DNA of 30,422 bases from Lachnospiraceae bacterium UBA7060. Lineage in GTDB: Bacteria; Bacillota; Clostridia; Lachnospirales; Lachnospiraceae. This document shows, piece after piece, positions 24,129 through 30,422 of this stretch. The notes beneath the pieces were generated by a model. It did no database searches. It was not told the DNA's origin and saw only the letters and a program-made list of their open reading frames with translations. The stretch covers positions 1 through 30,422 of the forward strand of contig DLAA01000139.1 in assembly GCA_002493835.1 (NCBI GenBank), given 5' to 3'. Made by a program: the position numbers and the translations under genes. How positions within the stretch are numbered: position 1 is the first letter of the stretch; the number at the start of each line of letters is the position of its first letter.

Positions 24129-24447
24129 GTCTTATTCCTCCCTCAAAGATACTGTTTAATTTGGCAGAATACCGATGCCACTCGCTGATATAGAGATTTA
24201 ACTGTGCTCTCCCCTTCTCCGTGATCCTGTAATACCGTCTGTTGCGCCCTGCACACTCCATGTCATAGATTTCTAGACATTCATCCTTCTGCAGTCTGCG
24301 CAGAACAGGATACAAAGTGGATTCGGATATCTCTATGGCCAGCCGCACTTCCTGTGTGATCTTGTAGCCATAGGTCCCTTCCGTCTCATGGGATACCACA
24401 GCCAGCACAATGGCATCCAGTAGTGCCGCTCCCGTGTTAAAAACCAT
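24121..24447 (-). CDS. PadR-family transcriptional regulator
   Basis: 108 residues from ATG 24447, with AAAGGAG eight bases upstream; earlier in-frame ATGs at 24483 and 24600 lack sites, and the latter lies in the operator. The winged helix shows GAALLDAIVLAVVSHETEGT, YGYKITQEV, SESTLYPVLRRLQKDECLEI and GRNRRYYRITEKGRAQL, the standard PadR order. PadR proteins usually repress their own operon. The promoter at 24601-24629 contains an extensive palindrome, so autoregulation with the downstream DUF1700-DUF4097-pspC genes is likely. Confidence 0.93.
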   Translation of the reverse strand: MVFNTGAALLDAIVLAVVSHETEGTYGYKITQEVRLAIEISESTLYPVLRRLQKDECLEIYDMECAGRNRRYYRITEKGRAQLNLYISEWHRYSAKLNSIFEGGIRHE

Positions 24448-24565
24448 GTAATATACTCCTTTCCTCCGTCTTACATATTTCATATGCTTTCCTTTGCCTT
24501 CCTCTTTCCTGGATTCTATACCTCGCTCTCTTATGTCTTTGCATAGTAATATTATAATTTCATGC

Positions 24566-24629
24566 AATATTATATCTCGTATAATATTGTTTCTATACAT
24601 ACTATACGAGATATAATATTATTTGTCAA
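24566..24629 (-). promoter_or_regulatory. padR promoter with an 18-bp inverted-repeat operator
   Basis: On the minus strand TTGACA (24629-24624), 17 bases, TATAGT (24606-24601). AATATTATATCTCGTATA (24566-24583) is repeated exactly inverted at 24603-24620, so one arm fills the promoter spacer and the other lies 20-40 bases downstream of the -10 box. The left arm is part of a second palindrome (AATATTATA-TCTCG-TATAATATT). The ATCTCGTAT-type dyad is consistent with PadR binding and autorepression. Confidence 0.85.
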
Positions 24630-24762
24630 CACCTATTTTTCGTCAATGATTCGCGCCATGGAAATTTCCTAGCAGCAGTGAAGCCGAAGGCTGACGAGCG
24701 GTGTCCAAACCGTGAATAGTAACGAATTGCTGCATTTCCTAAAGAATAAAACCAGTGGCACA

Positions 24763-24791
24763 TTGCATTCCCACCAGTCAAGTGCTATACT
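24763..24791 (+). promoter_or_regulatory. Sigma-A promoter of azlCD
   Basis: TTGCAT (24763-24768), 17 bases, TATACT (24786-24791); transcription would start near 24798. This excludes start codons upstream of that point. Between 24640 and 24712 only two short hairpins (AGCC-GAA-GGCT and CGGT-N6-ACCG) are visible, with no gene. Confidence 0.72.
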
Positions 24792-24849
24792 AAATCGAAC
24801 CTTGCTGTTTAGTTTACATAATTTTATCAGAAGGAGTTTTGCTATTATT

Positions 24850-25599
24850 ATGACATCAGAAAATAAAATCTGCTTTCAACATGGCGTGCGGGATGGATGC
24901 CCTATCGCACTTGGCTACTTTGCCGTGGCCTTTACGCTTGGTATTGCCGCCAGAAACGCCGGCCTCTCCGCCCTGCAGGCTCTCATTGCCAGCGCACTGA
25001 ACAATGCCTCTGCCGGAGAATATGCCGGGTTTGCGCTGATCGCAGCTGGAAGCACTTATTTAGAAACAGCAGTTATGACCTTAGTAGTCAATGCCCGATA
25101 TCTGCTTATGTCCTGCGCTCTCAGTCAAAAAATGAAACCAGGCACACCCCTGCGTCACCGCATGCTGATTGCCTACGATGTGACTGATGAAATTTTTGGT
25201 ATCTGTGTAGCACAGCCGGGATATTTAAATCCCTGGTACGCTTATGGTGCCATTGCTGTTGCGATTCCAGGCTGGGCTCTCGGTACTTATTTTGGTGTAA
25301 TTATGGGAAATGTGCTGCCGACCAGAATAGTCAGCGCATTGAGTGTCGGACTCTATGGTATGTTTCTAGCCATCATCATCCCGCCTGCCCGTAAGAACCG
25401 GGTGATTGCAGGCGTTGTTGCCGCCGGTTTTGCCGCTAGCTATCTCGTAAACCGCCTGCCTTTGTTCGATGGGCTTTCCACCGGGGTAAAAACCATCATT
25501 TTGACGATTGTACTTGCTCTTATGGCAGCGGTACTATTTCCGACCGATATAGTTAATACAGAAGAAAAGAAAGAAGAGGAAAAAAGAAATGGCGCATAA
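24850..25599 (+). CDS. azlC: AzlC-family branched-chain amino acid exporter, large subunit
   Basis: 249 residues from ATG 24850. The longer frame to 24712 starts upstream of the promoter and is not used. AGAAGGAG lies 13 bases before the ATG, a wide spacing, so a non-ATG start a few codons earlier is possible. Family marks are GVRDGCPIALGYFAVAFTLG, the NNASAGEYAGFALIAAG segment, VVNARYLLMSCALSQKM, AYDVTDEIFGI and later membrane helices. AzlC with AzlD forms an exporter of branched-chain amino acids or analogues such as 4-azaleucine. It overlaps azlD by 11 bases, as expected for a two-subunit system. No Lrp/AzlB-like regulator is adjacent. Confidence 0.92.
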   Translation: MTSENKICFQHGVRDGCPIALGYFAVAFTLGIAARNAGLSALQALIASALNNASAGEYAGFALIAAGSTYLETAVMTLVVNARYLLMSCALSQKMKPGTPLRHRMLIAYDVTDEIFGICVAQPGYLNPWYAYGAIAVAIPGWALGTYFGVIMGNVLPTRIVSALSVGLYGMFLAIIIPPARKNRVIAGVVAAGFAASYLVNRLPLFDGLSTGVKTIILTIVLALMAAVLFPTDIVNTEEKKEEEKRNGA

Positions 25600-25900
25600 T
25601 ATTTGGCTTTATCTCCTAATCATGGCGACAGTATCCTACCTGATCCGCATGGCGCCTCTGGCACTGATCCGCCGGGAAATTACCAACAAACTTCTGCGTT
25701 CCTTCCTTTTTTATGTGCCCTATGCCACGTTGGCAGTTATGACTTTTCCCGCTATCATGGAAGCAACGCAGAAACCTGCAGCAGGTTTCTGCGCGCTCAT
25801 CGCAGGTATTGTTTCCGCCTGGAAAGGCTGCAGCCTCTTCCAAGTAGCTGTTCTTTGCTGTGCTGTGGCTTTCGTGGTAGAACTGCTTCCCATATTTTAG
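25589..25900 (+). CDS. azlD: AzlD-family branched-chain amino acid exporter, small subunit
   Basis: 103 residues with about four membrane helices. MATVSYLIRMAPLALIRREI, LRSFLFYVPYATLAVMTFPA and the C-terminal hydrophobic stretch are typical of AzlD. GAGGAAAAAAG precedes the ATG, which lies inside the end of azlC. Its stop codon overlaps that of the convergent DUF6465 gene by four bases. The coding sequence contains a perfect 12-bp hairpin at 25767-25793. Confidence 0.9.
   Translation: MAHNIWLYLLIMATVSYLIRMAPLALIRREITNKLLRSFLFYVPYATLAVMTFPAIMEATQKPAAGFCALIAGIVSAWKGCSLFQVAVLCCAVAFVVELLPIF
25767..25793. repeat. Perfect 12-bp hairpin inside azlD
   Basis: CGCAGAAACCTG, loop CAG, CAGGTTTCTGCG. 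It encodes part of TQKPAAGFCA. No T-run follows on the plus strand, so it is not a standard terminator. Confidence 0.6.
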
Positions 25901-26241
25901 AAGAGATTCACCTTTCCCACTATGCCGTCATTGATCACGTAATAAGCCGTAAAATCTTCGGGTTTCACATATATCTGCATGCTTTCTATCGAATCTTCTG
26001 TGAAACCCTTCGACATATAATGTCCCTTGACCCGTTCAGTCACATCATCCATGTTCATTTCATATCCGCGGTACTGCAGTATCACTTCTGTGATTGTTTC
26101 CTTCGTGGGCGCTTCCACATCTATGTTCGCTTCCGCCGCTGCGTCTGTGCTCACTTCTGCTACTGTACCTGCTTCTGCGCTTACCTCTGTTACTGTATCC
26201 ACTTCCGTGCTAACCTTTGTATCCACTTTCGCATTTTCCAT
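25897..26241 (-). CDS. DUF6465-family protein, 114 residues
   Basis: ATG 26241 is chosen because GGAGG lies eight bases upstream; the ATG at 26265 is poorly spaced. Residues 1-48 are a low-complexity Val/Thr/Ala/Glu stretch with imperfect repeats (TEVSAEAGTVAEVSTDA). The C-terminal domain (about 52-114) contains ITEVILQYRGYEMNMDDV, VKGHYMSKGF, MQIYVKPEDFTAYYVIND and ends GKVNLF, matching DUF6465, a family frequent in Lachnospiraceae and without known function. No signal peptide or membrane helix. A promoter TTGAGA-N17-TATGAT lies upstream. It converges on azlD with overlapping stop codons. Confidence 0.75.
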   Translation of the reverse strand: MENAKVDTKVSTEVDTVTEVSAEAGTVAEVSTDAAAEANIDVEAPTKETITEVILQYRGYEMNMDDVTERVKGHYMSKGFTEDSIESMQIYVKPEDFTAYYVINDGIVGKVNLF

Positions 26242-26298
26242 CTTATTTTCCTCCCTGGCGTGCATTCCTTTATATTTTCACGCAACTGTTCTTTCATT

Positions 26299-26327
26299 AT
26301 CATACCACACCTGGGACAATCTCTCAA
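26299..26327 (-). promoter_or_regulatory. Sigma-A promoter of the DUF6465 gene
   Basis: Minus-strand TTGAGA (26327-26322), 17 bases, TATGAT (26304-26299), about 58 bases before the ATG. Confidence 0.68.
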
Positions 26328-26396
26328 TAGATAAACTGCCAATGAATTTTTCGGTATACCCCTTATGAACTGCTGTTTTTTTTCTGTGTTTTGTGA

Positions 26397-26451
26397 TACA
26401 ATCGTCGCAGGATCAGCATCCTGCGACCAAAGAATTGCTTCGCAATTCTTT
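26397..26451 (+). promoter_or_regulatory. Extended -10 and tandem hairpin leader of the ybaK-like gene
   Basis: TG-A-TACAAT (26394-26402) resembles an extended -10 box with a weak -35. Right at the expected start, TCGCAGGAT-CAGC-ATCCTGCGA (26405-26426) and AAAGAATTGC-TTC-GCAATTCTTT (26429-26451) form two perfect hairpins of 9 and 10 bp. The second is followed by CTTTAAATATTTTAC, only partly T-rich. This could be an attenuator or an mRNA-stabilising 5' end, or terminators of something read from upstream. Confidence 0.5.
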
Positions 26452-26500
26452 CTTTAAATATTTTACTTTTTTGGCTTCCCACAAAACCTACGGAGGAAAT

Positions 26501-26980
26501 ATGAAAAATAGAGAAGAAAAAACCAATGCAATTCGTTTATTAGAACAGAAAAAATTACCATTTCAAATTCATGACTACTCCCAGTCAGGCGCAATAAGCG
26601 GCCTGGAAGTCGCGGGCTGTTTGAACGAAAATCCAGACCGTGTTTTCAAGACGCTGGTCACTGCTGGAAAGTCCGGGAGTCACTATGTTTTTCTAGTGCC
26701 CGTCAGCCGGGAACTGGATCTGAAAAAGGCGGCAAAGACAGTCAGCGAAAAGAGTATCAGTATGATTAAGTCAAAAGAACTCCTGCCGCTGACAGGCTAT
26801 ATTCACGGCGGCTGTTCTCCCGTCGGTATGAAAAAATTATTCACCACTGTAATCGACAGCAGTGCGGACAATTTTTCAGAAATCTTTTTCAGCGGCGGAA
26901 AAATCGGCCTTCAAATTGAAATGCGCTTACAGGACTTGGAAAAAGTAATCCCCTTCACCTTATCAGACATCTCCGTCTGA
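26501..26980 (+). CDS. ybaK: YbaK/EbsC-type Cys-tRNA(Pro) deacylase
   Basis: 159 residues from ATG 26501, with GGAGG six bases upstream; the longer frame to 26393 has no such site and would cover the promoter and hairpins. Motifs of the YbaK/ProX editing fold are seen: VFKTLVTAGKSGSHYVFLVP with the conserved FKTLV, ELDLKKAAKTVSEKSISMI, TGYIHGGCSPVGMKK (the conserved GY..GG.SP.G) and GLQIEMRLQDL. YbaK hydrolyses Cys-tRNA-Pro formed by mischarging. Length is normal and the fit is strong, although prolyl-tRNA editing relatives share the fold. Confidence 0.93.
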   Translation: MKNREEKTNAIRLLEQKKLPFQIHDYSQSGAISGLEVAGCLNENPDRVFKTLVTAGKSGSHYVFLVPVSRELDLKKAAKTVSEKSISMIKSKELLPLTGYIHGGCSPVGMKKLFTTVIDSSADNFSEIFFSGGKIGLQIEMRLQDLEKVIPFTLSDISV

Positions 26981-27035
26981 CCAATTGTCAAACGTACATA
27001 GGTACATAGATTTCATAGATTTCTCAACCCTTCCT

Positions 27036-28490
27036 TTATCTTCCACTCCACGTACTTTTGGAGAATAAAATTAAAATCGGAAATATCTCCAAGCGCCCTG
27101 CCAGCATATCAATGATCAACATCATCTTGGACCACACACTGTAACCGCCAAAATTACAGGTTGGGCCTACACTCTCCAATCCAGGCCCTATATTATTAAA
27201 ACAAGCCAGCACCGCCGAAAAGTTCGTCATCGGCGAAAAGCCGTCTATGGAAATAACGATAAAGCTGAATACTGTAATAAACGCATAAGCCGCCAGATAG
27301 GCGTTAGTATTGTCCAACACCCGCTCTGTAACCATCTGCCCGTTGACACGCACTACCTGTACCTTTTGAGGGTGCAGAATCTGACGCACATTTCGCCGCA
27401 GACTTTTTAGCAGAAGCAGGGCTCTTCCGCACTTAAAACCGCCGCCGGTACTGCCTGCACAGGCGCCTATAATCATCAGACCAAGCAGAATCGCCTTGGA
27501 AAAGCTGGGCCACAGGTCAAAGTCCGTAGTGGCAAAGCCGGTGGTAGTGACAATGGTCGCCACCTGGAAAGCCGCATGACGAAAAGTTTCTTCAACGCTT
27601 TCATAAAATCCTCTCACATTCCAGGCAATCAGCAGAATACTTCCCACCACCATCCCAACATAAAAACGCAGTTCCTCATCCTTCCATACGCTCTTCACCT
27701 GACGAATAGCCAGCATAAAATAGCAGCTGAAATTCACGCCAAACAACAGCATAAACACGGTACATACATTCTGTAAGTAAGGACTATACCCCGCAATGCT
27801 GTCATTTTTTATGCCAAAACCTCCGGTACCCGCAGTTCCGAAAGCTGTACATACCGAATCAAACAGCGGCATTCCACCAATCAATAAAAAAAATATATTC
27901 AAAATCGTCAAAAAAACATAGATAAAATACAAAATTTTTGCCGAGTCCTTCATCCTTGGCACCAGCTTCTCCACCTTGGGCCCAGGGCTTTCTGCCCTCA
28001 ACAGATGCATCGTATATCCATCGCTTTTTTCCCGGCCTCTGCCGATAGCCAGCACAAACACCAGCACACCCATACCTCCCAGCCAGTGGGTAAAGCTTCG
28101 CCAATAGAGACTCCCCATGGAAAGTTTTTCCACCTCAGGAAGAATGGACGCGCCGGTAGTGGTAAATCCTGAAACGGTCTCAAAAAGAGCATCAATAAAG
28201 CTTGGAATTTCTCTCGAAAAATAGAAGGGCAGACAGCCTAAAAGACTCATCACGATCCAGCTCACCCCGACACAGACCAAACCTTCCCTCGCATAGAACC
28301 CTTTTCTTGCCTTCCTGCACAAGAGATATAGAAGAAGTGCCGTCACCAGCGTTATGACCATCCCAGTCAAAAAGCCAAATACTGTCTTCTCCTCCTGATG
28401 ATATATGCTGATCAGCAGCGCAGGAATCATAAATACCGCTTCCACCAAAAGAATTCTGCTGATAAATTTTCCCATCATTCGATAATTCAT
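27036..28490 (-). CDS. trkH: TrkH/KtrB-family potassium transporter membrane subunit
   Basis: 484 residues from ATG 28490; the GGGTG upstream is a weak site, and a GTG at 28499 is the alternative. About ten membrane helices with the four selectivity-filter regions characteristic of TrkH: ALFETVSGFTTTGASIL, AFGTAGTGGFGIKNDS, IVTTTGFATTDFDLWP and ACFNNIGPGLESVGP. SFTHWLGGMGVLVF and ACAGSTGGGFKCGR are also conserved. It takes up K+ with the gating subunit TrkA, encoded 15 bases upstream in the same transcript. The C-terminus LEIFPILILFSKSTW is complete, so the gene is full length. Confidence 0.95.
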   Translation of the reverse strand: MNYRMMGKFISRILLVEAVFMIPALLISIYHQEEKTVFGFLTGMVITLVTALLLYLLCRKARKGFYAREGLVCVGVSWIVMSLLGCLPFYFSREIPSFIDALFETVSGFTTTGASILPEVEKLSMGSLYWRSFTHWLGGMGVLVFVLAIGRGREKSDGYTMHLLRAESPGPKVEKLVPRMKDSAKILYFIYVFLTILNIFFLLIGGMPLFDSVCTAFGTAGTGGFGIKNDSIAGYSPYLQNVCTVFMLLFGVNFSCYFMLAIRQVKSVWKDEELRFYVGMVVGSILLIAWNVRGFYESVEETFRHAAFQVATIVTTTGFATTDFDLWPSFSKAILLGLMIIGACAGSTGGGFKCGRALLLLKSLRRNVRQILHPQKVQVVRVNGQMVTERVLDNTNAYLAAYAFITVFSFIVISIDGFSPMTNFSAVLACFNNIGPGLESVGPTCNFGGYSVWSKMMLIIDMLAGRLEIFPILILFSKSTWSGR

Positions 28491-28505
28491 ACACTTCACC
28501 CTGAT

Positions 28506-29864
28506 TCATGCGAAAATATCGTTTAGCTGATAAATAACCTCATCCCTGCTAGTGACAATGATCACATTGTTTCCAGCTTCATAAAAAGAATCTCCGTTTG
28601 GTATCTCAAAACTGTTATGTCTATTGATACCAGCCACACGAATATTTTTCTTCAGCTTTAACTTTTTGAGCGGTTCCCCACAATGTTTGGTATTTCCATC
28701 CACAATAAACTCTATGGCTTCCGCCTGCCCGTCCGCAATCACATTGACCGCCTGGGCCGCACCGGTTTGATTTCTGATAGCCCGCACATAGCGCACGATA
28801 TCATTACAGCAAAGATCCTTAGGACTAATCGTGCTGCCCACAGGCAGCGTATCTAAAATGCGGTTATTCGTAAGCCGTCCAAGCTTTGTGATAATCTGAG
28901 GCACCCCCGCTTTGTCGGCTATGAGAGAAATAAAAAGATTCATTTCGTCCACTCCGGTCAATGTAACTAGAGCGTCACACTCTCCCATTCCCTCCCGCTC
29001 CAAAAGAAATTCGTTGCTGGCATCGCCGTGCACGACCGTGATATTTGGAAGCTGATTGGCCAGCGAAAGACATCTGTCATAATCCTGCTCTATGATTTCC
29101 ACCATGATACCGTCATGCCAAAGCATCTGAGCCAAATAGTAGCTGAGTCGTCCACCGCCGCACAGAAGCGCCCGCTTTGCCTTGTGCGTAATGATTCCCA
29201 TATTTTTGAGGAATATAGTCAATTCTCTGGGTGAAGCTGTTACGAAAATTCTATCCCCATTCTGTAAAACAAAATTACCATCTGGGATAACCGCCTTGCT
29301 GTTTCGCAAAACCGCACAGACCAAAATCTTACATTTTACCACGTTCTGCAGATCAAAAAGCCCCACATTGCAGAGCTTTGAGTCCTCTCCGATTTTCAGC
29401 TCCACGATCTCTACCCTGCCCTTAGCAAAAGTATCCCGCTTCAAAAAACCCGGATACTTGATCAGCCGCTCCATCTCGATAGCCGCCTGCATTTCTGGAT
29501 TGACCACCATAGACAATCCGAACAGATGCCTCATCTGATAGATTTGATCTTTGTATTCCGGATTCCGTATTCTCGCTATGGTATGGAGTTTCGGATTCAT
29601 ACCGTGGGCAATCGTACTGCAAAGCAGGTTAACTTCATCTGCTCCCGTCATGACAAGCAAAAGATCAGCCTCCTCCACCCCCGCCTTTGAGAGCGTTGCC
29701 ATAGATGCGCAGTTTCCCTGCACCGCCATAATATCATAGCGCTCCTCACTCACTTCCAAAACCTCCGCCTTCGCGTCGATCAGAGTGATGTCGTGGCCCT
29801 CCGCTACAAGCTGTTTCGTCAACGTGGAGCCGACTTTTCCGTCTCCCGCTATTATTATTTTCAC
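28506..29864 (-). CDS. trkA: TrkA potassium transport regulatory subunit
   Basis: 452 residues starting at GTG 29864 (GGAGG nine bases before). There are two tandem RCK units. The first opens with the dinucleotide-binding MKIIIAGDGKVGSTLTKQL and has a TrkA-C domain near 140-220. The second begins RALLCGGGRLSYYLAQML near 232 and ends in a second TrkA-C domain (about 370-452). This is the long, duplicated TrkA form. It binds NAD(H) or ATP in the cytoplasm and gates TrkH. It is the first gene of the trkA-trkH operon. Confidence 0.95.
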   Translation of the reverse strand: MKIIIAGDGKVGSTLTKQLVAEGHDITLIDAKAEVLEVSEERYDIMAVQGNCASMATLSKAGVEEADLLLVMTGADEVNLLCSTIAHGMNPKLHTIARIRNPEYKDQIYQMRHLFGLSMVVNPEMQAAIEMERLIKYPGFLKRDTFAKGRVEIVELKIGEDSKLCNVGLFDLQNVVKCKILVCAVLRNSKAVIPDGNFVLQNGDRIFVTASPRELTIFLKNMGIITHKAKRALLCGGGRLSYYLAQMLWHDGIMVEIIEQDYDRCLSLANQLPNITVVHGDASNEFLLEREGMGECDALVTLTGVDEMNLFISLIADKAGVPQIITKLGRLTNNRILDTLPVGSTISPKDLCCNDIVRYVRAIRNQTGAAQAVNVIADGQAEAIEFIVDGNTKHCGEPLKKLKLKKNIRVAGINRHNSFEIPNGDSFYEAGNNVIIVTSRDEVIYQLNDIFA

Positions 29865-29976
29865 CGGAACTTCCCTCCACTACATAAAATATTTGATCTT
29901 TTCGGCATAGATCCATACATTTACCGGACAAATTGCACAAGATATAGATCACAAAATACATTCTCCGTCCTACTAC

Positions 29977-30004
29977 AGTATACCACTCCTGCCCCAAAAG
30001 GCAA
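29977..30004 (-). promoter_or_regulatory. Sigma-A promoter of trkA-trkH
   Basis: Minus-strand TTGCCT (30004-29999), 16 bases, TATACT (29982-29977). The leader to the GTG start is about 105 bases; no c-di-AMP riboswitch pattern was recognised in it. Confidence 0.6.
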
Positions 30005-30175
30005 TGTTCGGATTTACCAAAAGAAAGACATCCATCTTCCACCGTGAATGCCTCTTTCTACTTCTTGTCAAAATTAATCTATAGGCATTTGTTAAATGCC
30101 GAAAGCCATTAGTTTTACGTTGATAAGGAAGTATTCACAACAACTATCATTAACGCTGACAAACAGGGTGCAAAC

Positions 30176-30224
30176 AAAAGCAGAGAGTACATCACTTTCA
30201 TTAGTGGTCGGCTCTCTGCTTTTT
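30176..30224. terminator. Probable bidirectional terminator near the right end
   Basis: AAAAGCAGAGAG (30176-30187) and CTCTCTGCTTTT (30212-30223) pair over 12 bp, with an inner CACT-N6-AGTG stem. The plus strand continues TG after five T residues; the minus strand has TTTTGTTTG after the stem. It could stop a gene arriving from the right on the minus strand. Confidence 0.62.
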
Positions 30225-30337
30225 GTTACGCAGTAGAACGCCATTTTTGAGGGTAGGAATATAAAATATCGTCTAAGTGTTTCCCATGCTCTAAAAGCCG
30301 CATAAATCAAGGACTTTTTAACCTCTACTGCGTAACA
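30224..30337. repeat. 114-bp segment bounded by 14-bp perfect inverted repeats
   Basis: TGTTACGCAGTAGA (30224-30237) and TCTACTGCGTAACA (30324-30337) are exact reverse complements. The repeats begin at the end of the terminator-like hairpin. The inside is AT-rich and non-coding. No target-site duplication is evident in the flanks. Confidence 0.6.
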
Positions 30338-30422
30338 TACCTACCCAAAAAAGCAATGGTTTTATAAAGCGATTGGATTAGACGGATTTTGAACGCCGTA
30401 GTCAGGACTACCGGCTTAGCCG

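Larger units (their letters stand above)
30043..30422. other. Right-end region without a convincing gene
   Basis: Short frames are open on both strands (for example 30092-30310 minus) but have no ribosome site, no family resemblance and low-complexity composition. The region holds a terminator-like hairpin (30176-30224) and a 14-bp inverted repeat pair (30224-30237, 30324-30337). The last 60 bases may belong to a feature beyond the window. Confidence 0.5.

Noticed and set aside
24640..24712. Structured RNA upstream of azlC
   Set aside because: Only two 4-bp hairpins are visible and they lie upstream of the promoter, so they would not be part of the azlCD mRNA.
24712..24849. 46-codon N-terminal extension of AzlC
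   Set aside because: It begins upstream of the TTGCAT-N17-TATACT promoter, lacks a ribosome site and does not resemble AzlC N-termini.
30092..30310. 72-codon minus-strand frame at the right end
   Set aside because: It runs through the terminator-like hairpin and one inverted-repeat copy, has no ribosome site and an implausible mixed composition.

Overview
The window looks like chromosome from a spore-forming, low-to-mid GC clostridial Firmicute, most likely Lachnospiraceae. The evidence is a complete spoIIAA-spoIIAB-sigF sporulation operon, a T-box leader before valS, strong AGGAGG ribosome binding sites throughout, and families common in gut Lachnospiraceae (BspA-like surface proteins, DUF6465, DUF342/FapA, the PadR-DUF1700-DUF4097 module). 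The placement is inferred from gene content; no ribosomal or other taxonomic marker is present.

Region 1 (1-9296) is a surface-protein locus read leftward. A 1966-residue secreted BspA-like protein is followed by a secreted transglutaminase-like protein and a second BspA-like (DUF285) protein that runs off the left edge. A good sigma-A promoter before the first gene lies between two matching TGCAA dyads, and a small XRE regulator is transcribed divergently from the same gap. The simplest reading is a regulated adhesin operon with its own repressor.

Region 2 (9297-11737) is an accessory patch: a serine recombinase enclosed by imperfect inverted repeats and preceded by an 18-bp perfect palindrome, a small HTH protein behind a foldable leader, decayed gene pieces including a ParE-like toxin remnant, and an intact DUF3788 gene. 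It ends at a strong hairpin behind sigF.

Region 3 (11738-21150) is core genome on the minus strand: valS under a T-box, fapA (DUF342), folC, an unlisted 48-residue gene, a zinc-ribbon/TPR membrane protein, a terminator, then the sigma-F operon.

Region 4 (21304-26980) holds an ECF transporter S component, a PspC protein, and the padR-DUF1700-DUF4097 operon with a large operator inside its promoter. It continues with azlCD (branched-chain amino acid export), a DUF6465 protein and a YbaK/EbsC tRNA-editing protein behind tandem hairpins.

Region 5 (27036-30422) carries trkH and trkA (potassium uptake) in one operon with a promoter. About 400 bases follow without a convincing gene but with a terminator-like hairpin and a 14-bp inverted repeat pair. 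No tRNA, rRNA or CRISPR array was seen.
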